Shown here: positions 18,545 through 28,897 of the stretch, piece after piece
Layout of the letters: the number at the start of each line of letters is the position of its first letter
How positions within the stretch are numbered: position 1 is the first letter of the stretch
NCBI RefSeq assembly: GCF_900116635.1
Contig: NZ_FPBJ01000009.1
Span: forward strand, 1-64,000
DNA length: 64,000 nt
From: Xenorhabdus koppenhoeferi
GTDB taxonomy: Bacteria > Pseudomonadota > Gammaproteobacteria > Enterobacterales > Enterobacteriaceae
Direction of reading: 5' to 3'
Program-made: the position numbers and the translations under genes
The notes under the pieces: generated by a model
What the model saw: the letters and a program-made list of their open reading frames with translations, nothing else
Database searches by the model: none
Told to the model about the DNA's origin: nothing

Positions 18545-18664
18545 AGTGTGGTAAGAATATCAGTTAACTATTGCTTTAAGAAAGTGTATCCGCTGAAATA
18601 AAGACACCCTAGTGTTGGTTAAGGTACACTGACACTGTAAAAGATTTTACTTTTGGAGCAAAAA

Positions 18665-19021
18665 ATGAATGAAAAAATTGTGAACGATGAAGTTGTGAAT
18701 GCAGGTATCGTTCATTTGGCTGACAGTGATTTCAACGAAGATAAACTGAATGTAAAAGGTCCTGTCCTCGTTGAATTTTGGGCTGAATGGTGTGGCCCTT
18801 GTAAAATGATTGCTCCTATTTTGGATGAAATCTCTTCAGATTTTGCTGGTAAACTGAAAGTTGCTAAGCTGAATGTCGATGATCACACTGAAACAGCACC
18901 AAAATTCGGTATTCGCGGTATCCCAACAATGATTCTGTTTAAAGATGGTGAGAAGGTTGCGGTAAAAGTGGGCGCACTGTCAAAAACTCAACTGAAAGCG
19001 TTTTTGGAACCACACCTTTAA
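18665..19021 (+). CDS. trxA: Thioredoxin 1 with extended N-terminus
   Basis: Thioredoxin is the general cytoplasmic disulfide reductase, recycled by TrxB. The active site WCGPC places the redox cysteines at 43 and 46. The cis-proline loop GIRGIPT and the buried Asp region are conserved. The protein is 118 aa, about nine residues longer than E. coli TrxA (109), because of an N-terminal stretch [14 protein letters not shown] before the first strand. ATG at 18665 is preceded by GGAG at 18655-18658, and no later start fits the ribosome site. It is divergent from rhlB and precedes rho, as in E. coli. Confidence 0.95.
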   Translation: MNEKIVNDEVVNAGIVHLADSDFNEDKLNVKGPVLVEFWAEWCGPCKMIAPILDEISSDFAGKLKVAKLNVDDHTETAPKFGIRGIPTMILFKDGEKVAVKVGALSKTQLKAFLEPHL

Positions 19022-19810
19022 TTTAGAGTCAGGTCACAGTAATTACGGGCGTTTAGCATATAGGATGATTTATCTTATTGACCGCTAGACGTCTGCTACG
19101 AAGCATGGTAAGTTAGCGATTACATGCTCGTATAAAACATTTCATGAGTGAATTTTTTATTTGATATAAAGGTTTATTGGTGTAAAGAGTTGACATTATG
19201 CATGTTGCATACTAAAAAACCTGTAGTATCTGATAAATCTGTTATTTCTGGATCACCTGAAGTATCTGATAGCATATCGCATTTGGTAAATTCGCTGAGT
19301 CTATATACAGGATATTTAGTATATGGCTTAGTTCGCTGATAGCGTTCTGATACTGAACATCTCTAAGCAGGATGTTTTTGTAGTTATAATTTTTATATAC
19401 CCAATGGATTTCAAGATGCAGCGCGACGGCAAGGGAATGAATCCCCAAGAGCATAGCTAACTATGTAACTGGGGTGAGTGAGCGCAGCCAACAAAGCTGC
19501 AACTTGAAAGACGACGGGTATAGTTATAAACAGTGCTCATACCAAGATAATGCTTATGCTGAGATAGTTTTTATTTGAAATAGTTCTTATTATTGAAACT
19601 AACCACGTTTCGTTATTATCTCAGTCGTGTTTTGACAGTTTGTCAGTCTTATTTTGCAATCAATCTGAGTACTTCAAGTTACTGCCTTGTAATATAAATA
19701 TGTTAGAAGGTTTTATTCGTTTCTGGTACAAATAAACAGGCACCGATAACGTTGCCATACCATTCACGTTCAGAGTTCGAGATATACCCCGAGTTAAAGA
19801 ACCCACCATT
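19022..19810 (+). other. Long trxA-rho intergenic region
   Basis: This 789-bp interval is unusually long for trxA-rho. It contains an imperfect hairpin (TACGAAGCATG at 19097-19107 with CATGCTCGTA at 19123-19132) that may end trxA, an ERIC-type element (19396-19522), and the rho leader. A small open frame at 19148-19339 shows no resemblance to the E. coli rhoL peptide and is not called as a gene. TTGACA at 19632-19637 is a possible -35 for rho, without a convincing -10. Confidence 0.55.
19396..19522. repeat. ERIC-type intergenic repeat, copy 1
   Basis: A 127-bp imperfect palindrome with inverted ends TATACCC/GGGTATA. Internal hallmarks are GGATTTCAAG, the palindrome ATAGCTAACTATGTAACT, GGGGTGAGTGAGCGCAGCCA and CAACTTGAAAGACGACGGG. 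These are the conserved blocks of enterobacterial repetitive intergenic consensus elements common in Xenorhabdus, Photorhabdus and Yersinia. It lies between trxA and rho. Confidence 0.88.
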
Positions 19811-21070
19811 ATGAATCTTACCGAATTAAAGAATACGCCAGTATCTGAGTTGATTACTCTTGGCGAAAATATGGGGCTGGAAAATCTGGCTCGTATGCGT
19901 AAGCAAGACATCATTTTCTCTATTCTCAAACAACACGCAAAAAGTGGAGAGGATATTTTCGGAGATGGTGTGCTGGAGATATTACAGGATGGATTTGGTT
20001 TCCTCCGCTCCGCAGACAGTTCTTACCTTGCAGGTCCCGATGATATTTACGTTTCTCCTAGTCAAATCCGCCGTTTCAACCTCCGTACCGGTGATACCAT
20101 TTCAGGGAAAATCCGCCCACCAAAAGAAGGTGAACGCTATTTTGCCCTGCTGAAAGTTAATGAAGTTAACTTTGACAAACCTGAAAATGCCCGCAATAAA
20201 ATCCTGTTTGAAAACCTGACTCCGCTTCATGCCAATAACCGTCTGCGCATGGAACGTGGTAATGGTTCTACTGAGGATTTGACCGCTCGTGTGTTGGACT
20301 TGGCTGCTCCGATTGGTCGCGGTCAACGTGGTTTGATCGTTGCTCCACCAAAAGCGGGTAAAACCATGCTGCTGCAAAATATTGCAGCTAACATTGCTCA
20401 TAACTACCCAGACTGTGTTCTGATGGTACTGCTGATTGATGAGCGTCCAGAAGAAGTGACCGAAATGCAGCGTCTGGTAAAAGGCGAAGTCATTGCTTCA
20501 ACTTTTGATGAACCAGCTTCTCGTCACGTTCAAGTGGCTGAAATGGTGATCGAAAAAGCAAAACGTCTGGTTGAGCATAAAAAAGATGTCATTATCCTGC
20601 TGGATTCCATTACCCGTCTGGCTCGTGCATATAACACCGTCGTTCCTGCATCCGGTAAGGTATTGACTGGTGGTGTGGATGCGAATGCCCTGCATCGTCC
20701 AAAACGTTTCTTTGGTGCTGCACGTAATGTTGAAGAAGGTGGTAGCCTGACCATCATCGCCACTGCGCTGGTTGATACTGGTTCCAAAATGGATGAAGTT
20801 ATTTACGAAGAATTTAAAGGTACAGGTAACATGGAATTACACCTGTCCCGTAAAATCGCTGAAAAACGTGTTTTCCCTGCTATTGATTATAATCGTTCTG
20901 GAACACGTAAAGAAGAGCTGCTCACTGTACAGGATGAGCTACAGAAAATGTGGATCCTACGTAAAATTATTCACCCAATGGGTGAAATCGATGCGATGGA
21001 ATTCCTTATTAACAAACTGGCTATGACAAAAACAAACGAAGAATTCTTCGACTTTATGAAACGTTCATAG
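19811..21070 (+). CDS. rho: Transcription termination factor Rho
   Basis: Rho is the hexameric RNA-dependent ATPase and translocase that releases RNA polymerase at factor-dependent terminators. The 419-aa length equals E. coli Rho and the protein is almost identical to it. It has the N-terminal helical and cold-shock-like RNA-binding domain (1-130, with DGFGFLRS), Walker A APPKAGKT (about 178-185), Walker B VIILLDS, the Q loop and the R-loop region ending [16 protein letters not shown]. In E. coli rho is autoregulated through its leader; the long upstream region here would allow that, but no specific element can be named. Confidence 0.98.
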   Translation: MNLTELKNTPVSELITLGENMGLENLARMRKQDIIFSILKQHAKSGEDIFGDGVLEILQDGFGFLRSADSSYLAGPDDIYVSPSQIRRFNLRTGDTISGKIRPPKEGERYFALLKVNEVNFDKPENARNKILFENLTPLHANNRLRMERGNGSTEDLTARVLDLAAPIGRGQRGLIVAPPKAGKTMLLQNIAANIAHNYPDCVLMVLLIDERPEEVTEMQRLVKGEVIASTFDEPASRHVQVAEMVIEKAKRLVEHKKDVIILLDSITRLARAYNTVVPASGKVLTGGVDANALHRPKRFFGAARNVEEGGSLTIIATALVDTGSKMDEVIYEEFKGTGNMELHLSRKIAEKRVFPAIDYNRSGTRKEELLTVQDELQKMWILRKIIHPMGEIDAMEFLINKLAMTKTNEEFFDFMKRS

Positions 21071-21158
21071 TTCCTTGAGTGAATTAACAGTTTTGTGAAT
21101 AAATTGATAGCCCTGTAAAAGGGAATTCATAACACAGCAAAATTAGCTACTTTGTTAA

Positions 21159-21186
21159 AACGTCACATTTTTGTGGCGTTTTTTTA
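21159..21186 (+). terminator. rho terminator
   Basis: AACGTCAC (21159-21166) pairs with GTGGCGTT (21173-21180) with one wobble, followed by an uninterrupted T tract. It lies about 90 nt after the rho stop and separates rho from the ECA cluster. Confidence 0.85.
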
Positions 21187-21462
21187 TCCATCTTTTTACA
21201 GGTTAGCTGAAATGGCATATATATTGCTTTGTTGAATGGTTGGCTGAATATTTTACTGAACTAATACCTTAAGAATGGTTAGTAAATAATGATTGTTCAT
21301 ATCTATTCTATGGTTAGAGCGAGTGAGTATTACCATGCATTGATTTCCTATACACGGTAGGATGTCTAGTGTTAATACTAAACTTATGTATCCGTTGTCA
21401 TAACTATCCATAAGTTAAACAATATAGATAACTTACCATTATTTTTGCAGAGAGCTGTTATT
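21187..21462 (+). other. Region upstream of the ECA cluster
   Basis: This stretch between the rho terminator and wecA must contain the main promoter of the enterobacterial common antigen genes. I see no RfaH ops element (GGCGGTAG) and no clear -35/-10 pair. No small gene is supported. Confidence 0.4.
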
Positions 21463-22551
21463 GTGAATATCCCCAGCATGAGTGTTGAAATTTTTTGCGT
21501 GTTTATATTTTCGTTTGTGTTTTTGTTCGTGGCACGCAAGATGGCAAAAAATATCGGTCTGGTCGATAAGCCGAATCACCGAAAACATCACCATGGCTTA
21601 GTCCCTTTGGTGGGGGGAATATCTGTTTTTCTCGGAGTCTGTTTTGCATTTGCTATAACCAGAGAGTTTATACCACATAAATGGTCATATCTGGCTTGTG
21701 CAACGGTATTGGTTTTTATCGGTGTATTAGATGATCGTTTTGATATCAGTGTGAAGATTCGCGCAACCATTCAGGCTCTGGTTGGTATCAGTATGATGTA
21801 TTTTGCGGGCCTTAAGCTTGAAAGCTTAGGTAATGCTTTCGGTCCATGGGAAATGACACTGGGACCATTCAGCTATGTTATGACTTTATTCGCTGTCTGG
21901 GCCGCCATTAATGCTTTCAACATGGTGGATGGCATTGATGGCCTTTTGGGTGGATTATCCTGTGTTTCTTTCGGTGCGCTAGGCGTTTTATTGTACGAAA
22001 ATGGTAATACGGGACTCGCATTTTGGTGTTTCACGGTTATTGCAGGAATATTACCTTACATTTTTTTCAACCTTGGGTTACTCGGAAAGCGTTTCAAAGT
22101 ATTTATGGGGGATGCAGGAAGTACTCTAATTGGCTTTACCATTATCTGGTTACTGACGGAAGCGACTCAAGGAGAAAACCGTCCTATTAGCCCTGTGACG
22201 GCATTATGGATCATCGCCATCCCATTAATAGATATGGTTGCCATTATGTATCGTCGATTGCGCAAGGGGATGAGTCCGTTTTCTCCGGATCGCCAGCACA
22301 TTCATCATCTGGTTATGCGTGCTGGTTTCACCTCTCGTCAGGCATTTGTCTTGATTACTTTGGTGGCAGGTTTGTTGGCATCTGTTGGAATTATTGGAGA
22401 ACGGTTAAGTTTCGTCCCTGAATGGGTGATGTTGGCATTATTTTTGCTTGCATTTGTGCTGTATGGCTACTGTATCAAACGAGCATGGCGGGTAGCCCGT
22501 TTTATCAAACGGTGCAAACGTCGCATGCGTCGGGAAGCAAGTCATCATTAA
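21463..22551 (+). CDS. wecA: UDP-GlcNAc:undecaprenyl-phosphate GlcNAc-1-P transferase
   Basis: WecA transfers GlcNAc-1-phosphate from UDP-GlcNAc to undecaprenyl phosphate, making lipid I of ECA and, in many enterobacteria, also starting O-antigen synthesis. The 362-aa protein is a polytopic inner-membrane enzyme of the MraY/WecA family with about 11 membrane helices. The acidic pair Asp90-Asp91 lies in VLDDRFD, NAFNMVDGIDGLLGG carries further catalytic aspartates, and DRQHIHH is the carbohydrate-recognition loop. The start is GTG at 21463 (E. coli wecA also uses GTG), with GAGAG 8 nt upstream. It is the first gene of the ECA cluster. Confidence 0.96.
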   Translation: MNIPSMSVEIFCVFIFSFVFLFVARKMAKNIGLVDKPNHRKHHHGLVPLVGGISVFLGVCFAFAITREFIPHKWSYLACATVLVFIGVLDDRFDISVKIRATIQALVGISMMYFAGLKLESLGNAFGPWEMTLGPFSYVMTLFAVWAAINAFNMVDGIDGLLGGLSCVSFGALGVLLYENGNTGLAFWCFTVIAGILPYIFFNLGLLGKRFKVFMGDAGSTLIGFTIIWLLTEATQGENRPISPVTALWIIAIPLIDMVAIMYRRLRKGMSPFSPDRQHIHHLVMRAGFTSRQAFVLITLVAGLLASVGIIGERLSFVPEWVMLALFLLAFVLYGYCIKRAWRVARFIKRCKRRMRREASHH

Positions 22552-22581
22552 TATATTGACTTATCAAAGAGGTTTTGTGCA

Positions 22582-23652
22582 GTGATAAACTCAGAAACGA
22601 AATCTAAACAGGATCAACCTGCTATAGAGTATGAGTTGGATGTTCGTGCGTTATGTCGTGCTCTATGGAAAGGAAAGATATGGATTATCGCACTGGCAAT
22701 GATTTTCGCTGCCGTCGCTCTGATTGTATCGTATCTGATGCAGCAAAAGTGGAGCGCAACCGCTATTGTAGACTTACCGACAACCAATAATTTGGGTAGT
22801 TATTATTCTCAACAACAATTTTTGCGCAATTTGGATACTCACATCAATGCCTCGCCAGAGGCACAATTGCCGACTATACCGGATGGTGCATATAAAGAAT
22901 TTATGACGCAGGTGGCAGCGTATGACACTCGTCGCGAATTTTGGCTTCATTCTGATTATTACAAACAGCGCAAGGAAGGGAGAGCCAAAGCGGATGCTGT
23001 ATTGCTGGATGAATTGATCAATCATATTCATATCATGCACAGTGATGGCAAAAATGTGCAGAATGACAGTATTAAATTGACAGCAGAAATGGCTGCCGAT
23101 GCCAATCAGCTTCTACGCAAATATATTGCGTTTGCTAATCAGCGGGCGAGCGAACATCTGAATAATGAAATAAAAGGTGCATGGGCGACGCGTACCCAGT
23201 CGATGAAAGCGTTGGTCAAACGTCAGGTGATGGTGGCCAAGGCAATGTACACACGCGAATTGAATGTGTTGCAGCAATCACTGAAAGTGGCAGAGAAGCA
23301 AGGTATTCACCGTAATCAAACAGACATTCCTATCGAAGAGTTGTCAGAATCCAAAATGTTTATGTTGGGTACATCATTGTTACAGGCTCAGATTGAAACA
23401 TTAGAAGCTACTGGTGCCAACTACAGCATCGATTATGATCAGAATATAGCGATGCTGGCGACATTGAATGTCGGTCCAACCCTGCAAGACACTTTCCAAA
23501 CTTACCGTTATCTCAGAACCCCTGAGGAACCCGTTAGCCGGGATAGCCCCCGCCGTGTTTTCATGATGGTTATGTGGGGCGCTGTTGGCATGTTGTTTGG
23601 TGCAGGTTTTGCCCTGGTAAGGCGTCAGCGTTCCATCAGTTCAAATAAATAG
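22582..23652 (+). CDS. wzzE: ECA chain-length regulator WzzE
   Basis: WzzE is a polysaccharide co-polymerase that sets the length of ECA chains polymerised by WzyE and is needed for cyclic ECA. The 356-aa protein has the family plan: an N-terminal membrane helix at about 35-55, a large periplasmic helical region, and a C-terminal helix at about 327-345 preceded by the proline-rich segment TPEEPVSRDSPRR. It starts with GTG at 22582 behind AGAGG. It follows wecA by 30 nt and is separated from wecB by 169 bp in which I see nothing definite. Confidence 0.93.
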   Translation: MINSETKSKQDQPAIEYELDVRALCRALWKGKIWIIALAMIFAAVALIVSYLMQQKWSATAIVDLPTTNNLGSYYSQQQFLRNLDTHINASPEAQLPTIPDGAYKEFMTQVAAYDTRREFWLHSDYYKQRKEGRAKADAVLLDELINHIHIMHSDGKNVQNDSIKLTAEMAADANQLLRKYIAFANQRASEHLNNEIKGAWATRTQSMKALVKRQVMVAKAMYTRELNVLQQSLKVAEKQGIHRNQTDIPIEELSESKMFMLGTSLLQAQIETLEATGANYSIDYDQNIAMLATLNVGPTLQDTFQTYRYLRTPEEPVSRDSPRRVFMMVMWGAVGMLFGAGFALVRRQRSISSNK

Positions 23653-23821
23653 CCGTATTTAAATAACTCATAGATTTTATTTAAGGTAATAGGAAAATAA
23701 TGACTGTTTCCGGCAGCCTGCATTTTGTATGCGGATTGGTCGGAAGCAGAGATAGAAATAGCAATTAACCATGCCTTTTCTTAGAGTTATCTACAATGAT
23801 TGACAAAATGAGAGAGCCACT

Positions 23822-24952
23822 GTGAAAGTGTTGACTGTGTTTGGTACTCGGCCGGAAGCCATTAAAATGGCGCCGTTGGTACACGCATTGTCTAGGGATG
23901 CTGCCTTTGATGCAAAAGTGTGTGTTACTGCTCAGCATAGAGAGATGCTGGATCAGGTTTTGCATTTGTTTGGGATAACGCCTGATTTTGATCTCAATAT
24001 CATGCAAAAAGGGCAGGATCTTACGGATATTACATGCCGGATCTTGCAAGGTATAAAGCCTGTACTGGAAGAATTCAAACCAGATGTAGTGTTGGTACAT
24101 GGTGATACCACGACGACCATGGCAACCAGTCTGGCCGCGTTCTATCAGCATATTCCGGTCGGCCATGTTGAGGCAGGGTTGAGAACGGGAGATTTGTATT
24201 CCCCGTGGCCGGAAGAAGCTAACCGTAAGATCGCCGGGCACTTGGCAATGTACCATTTTGCCCCGACGGAGAATTCTCGGAATAATCTTTTAAGAGAGTT
24301 CATTGCAGAAAACCGAATTTTTGTTACGGGCAATACGGTGATTGATGCTCTGCTCTTGGTACGTGACCGTATCATAAATGATAAAACGATGTATGGTCAG
24401 CTTGCGGGACTTTACCCTTTCATTGACCCGAATAAGAAGATCATTTTGGTGACAGGCCACCGTCGTGAGAGCTTTGGTAAGGGGTTTGAGCGTATTTGCG
24501 AAGCATTGGCGCAGATTGCCAGAACACATCCTGATGTTCAGGTTGTTTATCCTGTTCATTTGAACCCGAATGTGAGTGAACCCGTTAAACGTATTCTGCA
24601 TAACATTGATAACGTTATTTTGATCAAACCGCAGGATTACCTGCCATTCGTCTATCTGATGAACCATGCCTACATAATCTTGACGGATTCAGGAGGAATT
24701 CAGGAAGAAGCCCCTTCTTTGGGAAAACCTGTGCTGGTCATGCGTAATACTACTGAACGACCGGAAGCAGTAGATGCAGGTATTGTGCGATTGGTTGGGA
24801 CAGAAACCCAGACTATCGTTGCAGAAGTGACTCGTCTATTAAGGGATGACATCGCCTATCAACAAATGAGCCATGCCCATAACCCTTATGGTGATGGCCA
24901 GGCTTGCCAGCGAATTCTTGAAGCATTGAAGAAAAATCAGGTGACATTATGA
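23822..24952 (+). CDS. wecB: UDP-N-acetylglucosamine 2-epimerase
   Basis: WecB epimerises UDP-GlcNAc to UDP-ManNAc, the first step towards the ManNAcA residue of ECA. The 376-aa length is exactly that of the E. coli enzyme. [12 protein letters not shown] opens the protein; [17 protein letters not shown], the active-site GHRRESFG and [17 protein letters not shown] are all present, so the non-hydrolysing epimerase fold with its allosteric UDP-GlcNAc site is complete. The start codon is GTG at 23822. It overlaps wecC by 4 nt (ATGA). Confidence 0.96.
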   Translation: MKVLTVFGTRPEAIKMAPLVHALSRDAAFDAKVCVTAQHREMLDQVLHLFGITPDFDLNIMQKGQDLTDITCRILQGIKPVLEEFKPDVVLVHGDTTTTMATSLAAFYQHIPVGHVEAGLRTGDLYSPWPEEANRKIAGHLAMYHFAPTENSRNNLLREFIAENRIFVTGNTVIDALLLVRDRIINDKTMYGQLAGLYPFIDPNKKIILVTGHRRESFGKGFERICEALAQIARTHPDVQVVYPVHLNPNVSEPVKRILHNIDNVILIKPQDYLPFVYLMNHAYIILTDSGGIQEEAPSLGKPVLVMRNTTERPEAVDAGIVRLVGTETQTIVAEVTRLLRDDIAYQQMSHAHNPYGDGQACQRILEALKKNQVTL

Positions 24953-26211
24953 GTTTTGGAACAATTTCTGTGATCGGCCTTGGTTATATTGGTTTGCCCA
25001 CCGCAGCGGCATTTGCCTCTTGCCAAAAGAGGGTCATCGGTGTTGATGTCAATCAACATGCCGTAGAGACGATTAACCGTGGCGCGATTCATATTGTTGA
25101 ACCTGATTTAGATAAAATTGTAAAGGTTGCGGTCGAGGGAGGCTACCTGAAAGCCGTGACTGCACCACAAGCTGCGGATGCTTTCTTGATTGCTGTACCT
25201 ACTCCTTTCAAAGGGGAGCATGAACCGGATATGGCTTATGTGCGTTCTGCTGCTGAATCAATAGCGCCAGTCTTGAAGAAAGGTGATTTGATTATTCTGG
25301 AATCGACTTCGCCGGTTGGAACGACAGAACAAATGGCTGAGTGGTTGGCTGCGGCACGCCCTGATCTCTCATTCCCTCAACTGGCAGGCGAGAACTCAGA
25401 TATTGATATCGCTTATTGCCCTGAGCGTGTTTTGCCGGGTCAAGTGATGGTGGAATTGATCAAAAATGATCGGGTGGTGGGAGGTATGACAGACAAATCA
25501 TCCCGCAGGGCAAGCGAACTGTACAAAATATTCCTTGAAGGCGAATGTGTGATCACCAATGCCAAAACAGCGGAGATGTGCAAGTTGACTGAAAACAGCT
25601 TCCGTGATGTCAATATTGCCTTTGCCAACGAACTCTCTTTGATCTGTGCTGAGCAGGGAATCAATGTTTGGGAACTGATCAGTCTGGCAAACCGTCATCC
25701 CCGCGTAAATATCCTGCAACCCGGCCCAGGAGTAGGAGGGCACTGCATCGCAGTCGATCCGTGGTTTATCGTATCCCAGAATCCTGAACAATCCCGCTTG
25801 ATTCATACTGCTCGTTTAGTAAATGATAGCAAGCCACGTTGGGTGGTTGATCAAGTAAAGGCTGCAGTAGCTGACTGCCTGACAGAGAGTGGCAAACGGG
25901 CGAATGAGGTCAAAATTGCCTGTTTTGGTCTGGCCTTTAAACCGAATATTGATGATTTACGTGAAAGCCCTGCGGTTCATATCACTGAAATGGTTGCACA
26001 GTGGCATGTGGGGCAAACCGTGGCTGTCGAACCTAATGTGCATGAACTGCCCAAGTCGCTGAAAGGTTTAGTGGAGCTGATAGATGTGGTGCAGGCATTG
26101 GAAGAGGCTGATGTTTTGCTGATGCTGGTAGATCACAGACAGTTTAAAGCCATTGGTGGTGATGCAGTAAAACAAAAATGGGTTGTTGATACAAAAGGAG
26201 TCTGGCGTTGA
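24949..26211 (+). CDS. wecC: UDP-N-acetyl-D-mannosamine dehydrogenase
   Basis: WecC oxidises UDP-ManNAc twice with NAD+ to give UDP-ManNAcA, the second sugar donor of ECA. The 420-aa protein is a UDP-sugar dehydrogenase with an N-terminal Rossmann motif ([10 protein letters not shown]), the catalytic cysteine in [12 protein letters not shown], and a C-terminal UDP-binding domain with [16 protein letters not shown]. It overlaps wecB by 4 nt at its start and rffG by 4 nt at its end, indicating translational coupling through this part of the operon. Confidence 0.96.
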   Translation: MSFGTISVIGLGYIGLPTAAAFASCQKRVIGVDVNQHAVETINRGAIHIVEPDLDKIVKVAVEGGYLKAVTAPQAADAFLIAVPTPFKGEHEPDMAYVRSAAESIAPVLKKGDLIILESTSPVGTTEQMAEWLAAARPDLSFPQLAGENSDIDIAYCPERVLPGQVMVELIKNDRVVGGMTDKSSRRASELYKIFLEGECVITNAKTAEMCKLTENSFRDVNIAFANELSLICAEQGINVWELISLANRHPRVNILQPGPGVGGHCIAVDPWFIVSQNPEQSRLIHTARLVNDSKPRWVVDQVKAAVADCLTESGKRANEVKIACFGLAFKPNIDDLRESPAVHITEMVAQWHVGQTVAVEPNVHELPKSLKGLVELIDVVQALEEADVLLMLVDHRQFKAIGGDAVKQKWVVDTKGVWR

Positions 26212-27293
26212 AACGAATTCTTATTACAGGTGGCGCAGGTTTCATCGGCTCCGCAGTTGTTCGCCACATAATCAACGAGACTGAAGACAGTGTCGTCGTC
26301 GTCGATAGTCTGACTTATGCCGGCAATCTTGAGTCATTGGCTCCGGTTGCTGCTCATCCTCGTTATACATTTGAGCAGGTTGATATCTGCCAGCGTGACG
26401 AGTTAGATCGCATGTTTCAGCAATATCAGCCGGATGCCGTCATGCATCTGGCAGCAGAAAGCCATGTTGATCGTTCCATTGATGGCCCTGCGGCTTTCAT
26501 CGAAACCAATATTATTGGTACTTATACTTTGCTGGAAGCGGCGCGTGCATTTTGGCAGCAGCTGGATCAGGAAAAACAGTTGGCATTCCGTTTCCATCAT
26601 ATCTCAACAGATGAAGTCTATGGTGACTTACACGGCGAAGACGGTTTCTTCACTGAAACTACGCCTTATGCTCCGAGCAGCCCTTATTCTGCTTCAAAGG
26701 CTTCCAGTGATCATCTGGTCAGGGCATGGCATCGCACCTATGGTTTACCGACCGTAATCACCAATTGTTCGAATAACTACGGGCCTTATCATTTCCCGGA
26801 AAAACTGATCCCATTGGTGATTCTGAATGCGCTGGCAGGTCAGCCGTTGCCGGTTTACGGCAAGGGAGAACAAATCCGTGACTGGTTATATGTGGAAGAT
26901 CACGCCCGGGCGTTGTATTTGGTCGTAACCAGAGCTGAGTCTGGCGAAACCTATAACATCGGTGGACATAACGAGCGCAGAAATATCGATGTCGTGGAAA
27001 CGATTTGTGAATTGCTGGAAGAACTTTGTCCTGAAAAAAGATGGCCTGAAAGACCCGAGTGTATTATGCATTACCGGGATCTGATTACCTATGTGGCAGA
27101 TCGTCCGGGGCATGACATGCGTTATGCCATTGATGCAGCAAAAATTGAGCGCGAACTGGGTTGGATGCCACAGGAAACATTCGAATCCGGCATTCGCAAA
27201 ACTGTACAATGGTATCTGGAACATGAGAACTGGTGGCGCAGGGTGCAAGATGGTTCTTATGCAGGAGAACGTCTTGGGCTGGGAAATGAATAA
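26208..27293 (+). CDS. rffG: dTDP-glucose 4,6-dehydratase
   Basis: RffG converts dTDP-glucose into dTDP-4-keto-6-deoxyglucose, an early step towards dTDP-Fuc4NAc for ECA. The 361-aa short-chain dehydrogenase/epimerase-type protein has the NAD motif GGAGFIGS at 8-15, [11 protein letters not shown], the catalytic TDEVYGDL, and YSASKASSD with the Tyr-X3-Lys pair. Translation starts at TTG 26208, overlapping the wecC stop as TTGA; no better start exists in frame. A paralogue, rfbB, often exists in O-antigen loci; position within the ECA cluster favours rffG. Confidence 0.94.
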   Translation: MKRILITGGAGFIGSAVVRHIINETEDSVVVVDSLTYAGNLESLAPVAAHPRYTFEQVDICQRDELDRMFQQYQPDAVMHLAAESHVDRSIDGPAAFIETNIIGTYTLLEAARAFWQQLDQEKQLAFRFHHISTDEVYGDLHGEDGFFTETTPYAPSSPYSASKASSDHLVRAWHRTYGLPTVITNCSNNYGPYHFPEKLIPLVILNALAGQPLPVYGKGEQIRDWLYVEDHARALYLVVTRAESGETYNIGGHNERRNIDVVETICELLEELCPEKRWPERPECIMHYRDLITYVADRPGHDMRYAIDAAKIERELGWMPQETFESGIRKTVQWYLEHENWWRRVQDGSYAGERLGLGNE

Positions 27294-27311
27294 GCCCGTC
27301 AGGGGGAGAAC

Positions 27312-28187
27312 ATGAAAGGAATTATACTGGCGGGAGGTTCTGGCACTCGCTTATACCCAATAACCCGCGGTATTTCAAAACAGCTATTGCCCATTTATGA
27401 CAAGCCGATGATTTATTATCCGCTATCAGTTTTAATGCTGTCGGGTATACGCGATATCCTGATTATATCCACACCGGAAGATTTACCTGTTTTTAAACGG
27501 TTATTGGGCAACGGTGAGCAATTTGGCATCAATCTCAGCTATATAGAGCAACCTTCTCCTGATGGCTTAGCACAGGCATTTTTGATTGGTGAAGAATTTA
27601 TTGGTGATGATGCATGCTGTTTAGTTCTCGGAGATAATATCTTTTTTGGTCAGTCATTTAGCCCGAAACTGCGAAGTGTGGCAGCACGCAAAGCCGGGGC
27701 TACTGTCTTCGGTTATCAAGTAATGGATCCTGAGCGGTTTGGTGTCGTGGAATTTGATGAGCAATATCGTGTGCTTTCCATTGAAGAAAAACCGGTGCAG
27801 CCTAAATCCAACTGGGCGGTGACCGGACTCTATTTTTACGACAACAAAGTGGTGGATTTTGCTAAACAAGTGAAACCTTCCGCCCGTGGTGAACTGGAAA
27901 TCACCAGCATTAATCAGATGTATCTGGAATGCGGTGAATTGAGTGTCGAATTATTAGGGCGTGGTTTTGCGTGGTTGGATACCGGCACTCATGACAGCCT
28001 GATTGAAGCCAGCACTTTTGTTCAGACAGTCGAAAAACGACAAGGTTTCAAAATTGCCTGTCTGGAAGAGATAGCATGGCGCAATGAGTGGTTGAATTCG
28101 GAACAGATCAAAGCGGCTGCCGTAGACTTGTCAAAAACAGGTTACGGCAAATATTTAATGGATTTGCTCAATGTCTATTCACGCTAA
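27312..28187 (+). CDS. rffH: Glucose-1-phosphate thymidylyltransferase
   Basis: RffH activates glucose-1-phosphate with dTTP to dTDP-glucose, supplying RffG. The 291-aa protein begins with the nucleotidyltransferase signature [12 protein letters not shown] and has the conserved [22 protein letters not shown] and [13 protein letters not shown] strong GGGGGAG precedes the ATG. It lies 18 nt after rffG, and its last 17 nt overlap wecD. It is homologous to RfbA; the cluster position decides the name. Confidence 0.95.
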   Translation: MKGIILAGGSGTRLYPITRGISKQLLPIYDKPMIYYPLSVLMLSGIRDILIISTPEDLPVFKRLLGNGEQFGINLSYIEQPSPDGLAQAFLIGEEFIGDDACCLVLGDNIFFGQSFSPKLRSVAARKAGATVFGYQVMDPERFGVVEFDEQYRVLSIEEKPVQPKSNWAVTGLYFYDNKVVDFAKQVKPSARGELEITSINQMYLECGELSVELLGRGFAWLDTGTHDSLIEASTFVQTVEKRQGFKIACLEEIAWRNEWLNSEQIKAAAVDLSKTGYGKYLMDLLNVYSR

Positions 28188-28896
28188 TCTTGAACCACTG
28201 GTTTGGGATAGCCAGTTTTTTGGTTTGTCCACCGCCCGCCTGAATTTATCACCTGAAGCGGCAGTGGTAATAACCTCCCATCTGGATAAATATGCACTGG
28301 TGCAGGCAAAGGTGCCTGCCCAGCAGACGGCGATTATTGATGAACTGTCTGTTCTGGGCTTTTCTCTGGTAGAAGGTGAGGCAGATTTACTGTTATCGCT
28401 TGATGCCGGGGGATTGGCAGGTACTCAAACCGGACAAAATTCAGCTTCAGAACTCATTACTGCAAAACCACAAGATATACCTGCATTGAAAGCGGTTGCG
28501 GAGCAGGTATTCAAGGCAAGCCGCTTCCGCGCGCCGTGGTATCAAACGGGTGACAGCGGCCGGTTCTATGCGATGTGGGTTGAAAAAGCGGTTTTGGGCA
28601 CATTTGATCACGAATGCCTGCTTATCAATAATGAATACGGTCAAATGATGGGATTCGTCACCTTACGAGATATCGGTAGCCATGAAGCGCGTATTGGCTT
28701 ACTGGCAGCCGTACCAGACAATCATCATCAAGGAATTGGGAAAAAATTAATGTCGGTGGCGCAGCAGTGGTGTCATCATCATCAGATTCAGCAGCTGAGA
28801 GTGGCAACACAAATCAGTAACATTGCTGCCTTGCGTCTTTATACACGTCGTGGTGCCATCATCGAGAGCACCGCATATTGGTTATACAGAGGATGA
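28171..28896 (+). CDS. wecD: dTDP-Fuc4N acetyltransferase
   Basis: WecD acetylates dTDP-4-amino-4,6-dideoxygalactose with acetyl-CoA to give dTDP-Fuc4NAc, the third ECA sugar donor. The 241-aa protein has a C-terminal GNAT fold; the acetyl-CoA loop is [17 protein letters not shown] (about residues 177-193), followed by the helix [12 protein letters not shown]. The N-terminal half binds the sugar nucleotide and is more variable. It overlaps rffH by 17 nt and is followed by wecE after 1 nt. In pathway order it acts after WecE. Confidence 0.93.
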   Translation: MSIHANLEPLVWDSQFFGLSTARLNLSPEAAVVITSHLDKYALVQAKVPAQQTAIIDELSVLGFSLVEGEADLLLSLDAGGLAGTQTGQNSASELITAKPQDIPALKAVAEQVFKASRFRAPWYQTGDSGRFYAMWVEKAVLGTFDHECLLINNEYGQMMGFVTLRDIGSHEARIGLLAAVPDNHHQGIGKKLMSVAQQWCHHHQIQQLRVATQISNIAALRLYTRRGAIIESTAYWLYRG

Positions 28897-28897
28897 A

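Noticed and set aside
19148-19339. A 63-codon frame upstream of rho as a rhoL leader.
   Set aside because: It shows no resemblance to E. coli RhoL and lies about 470 bp from rho, with an ERIC element between.
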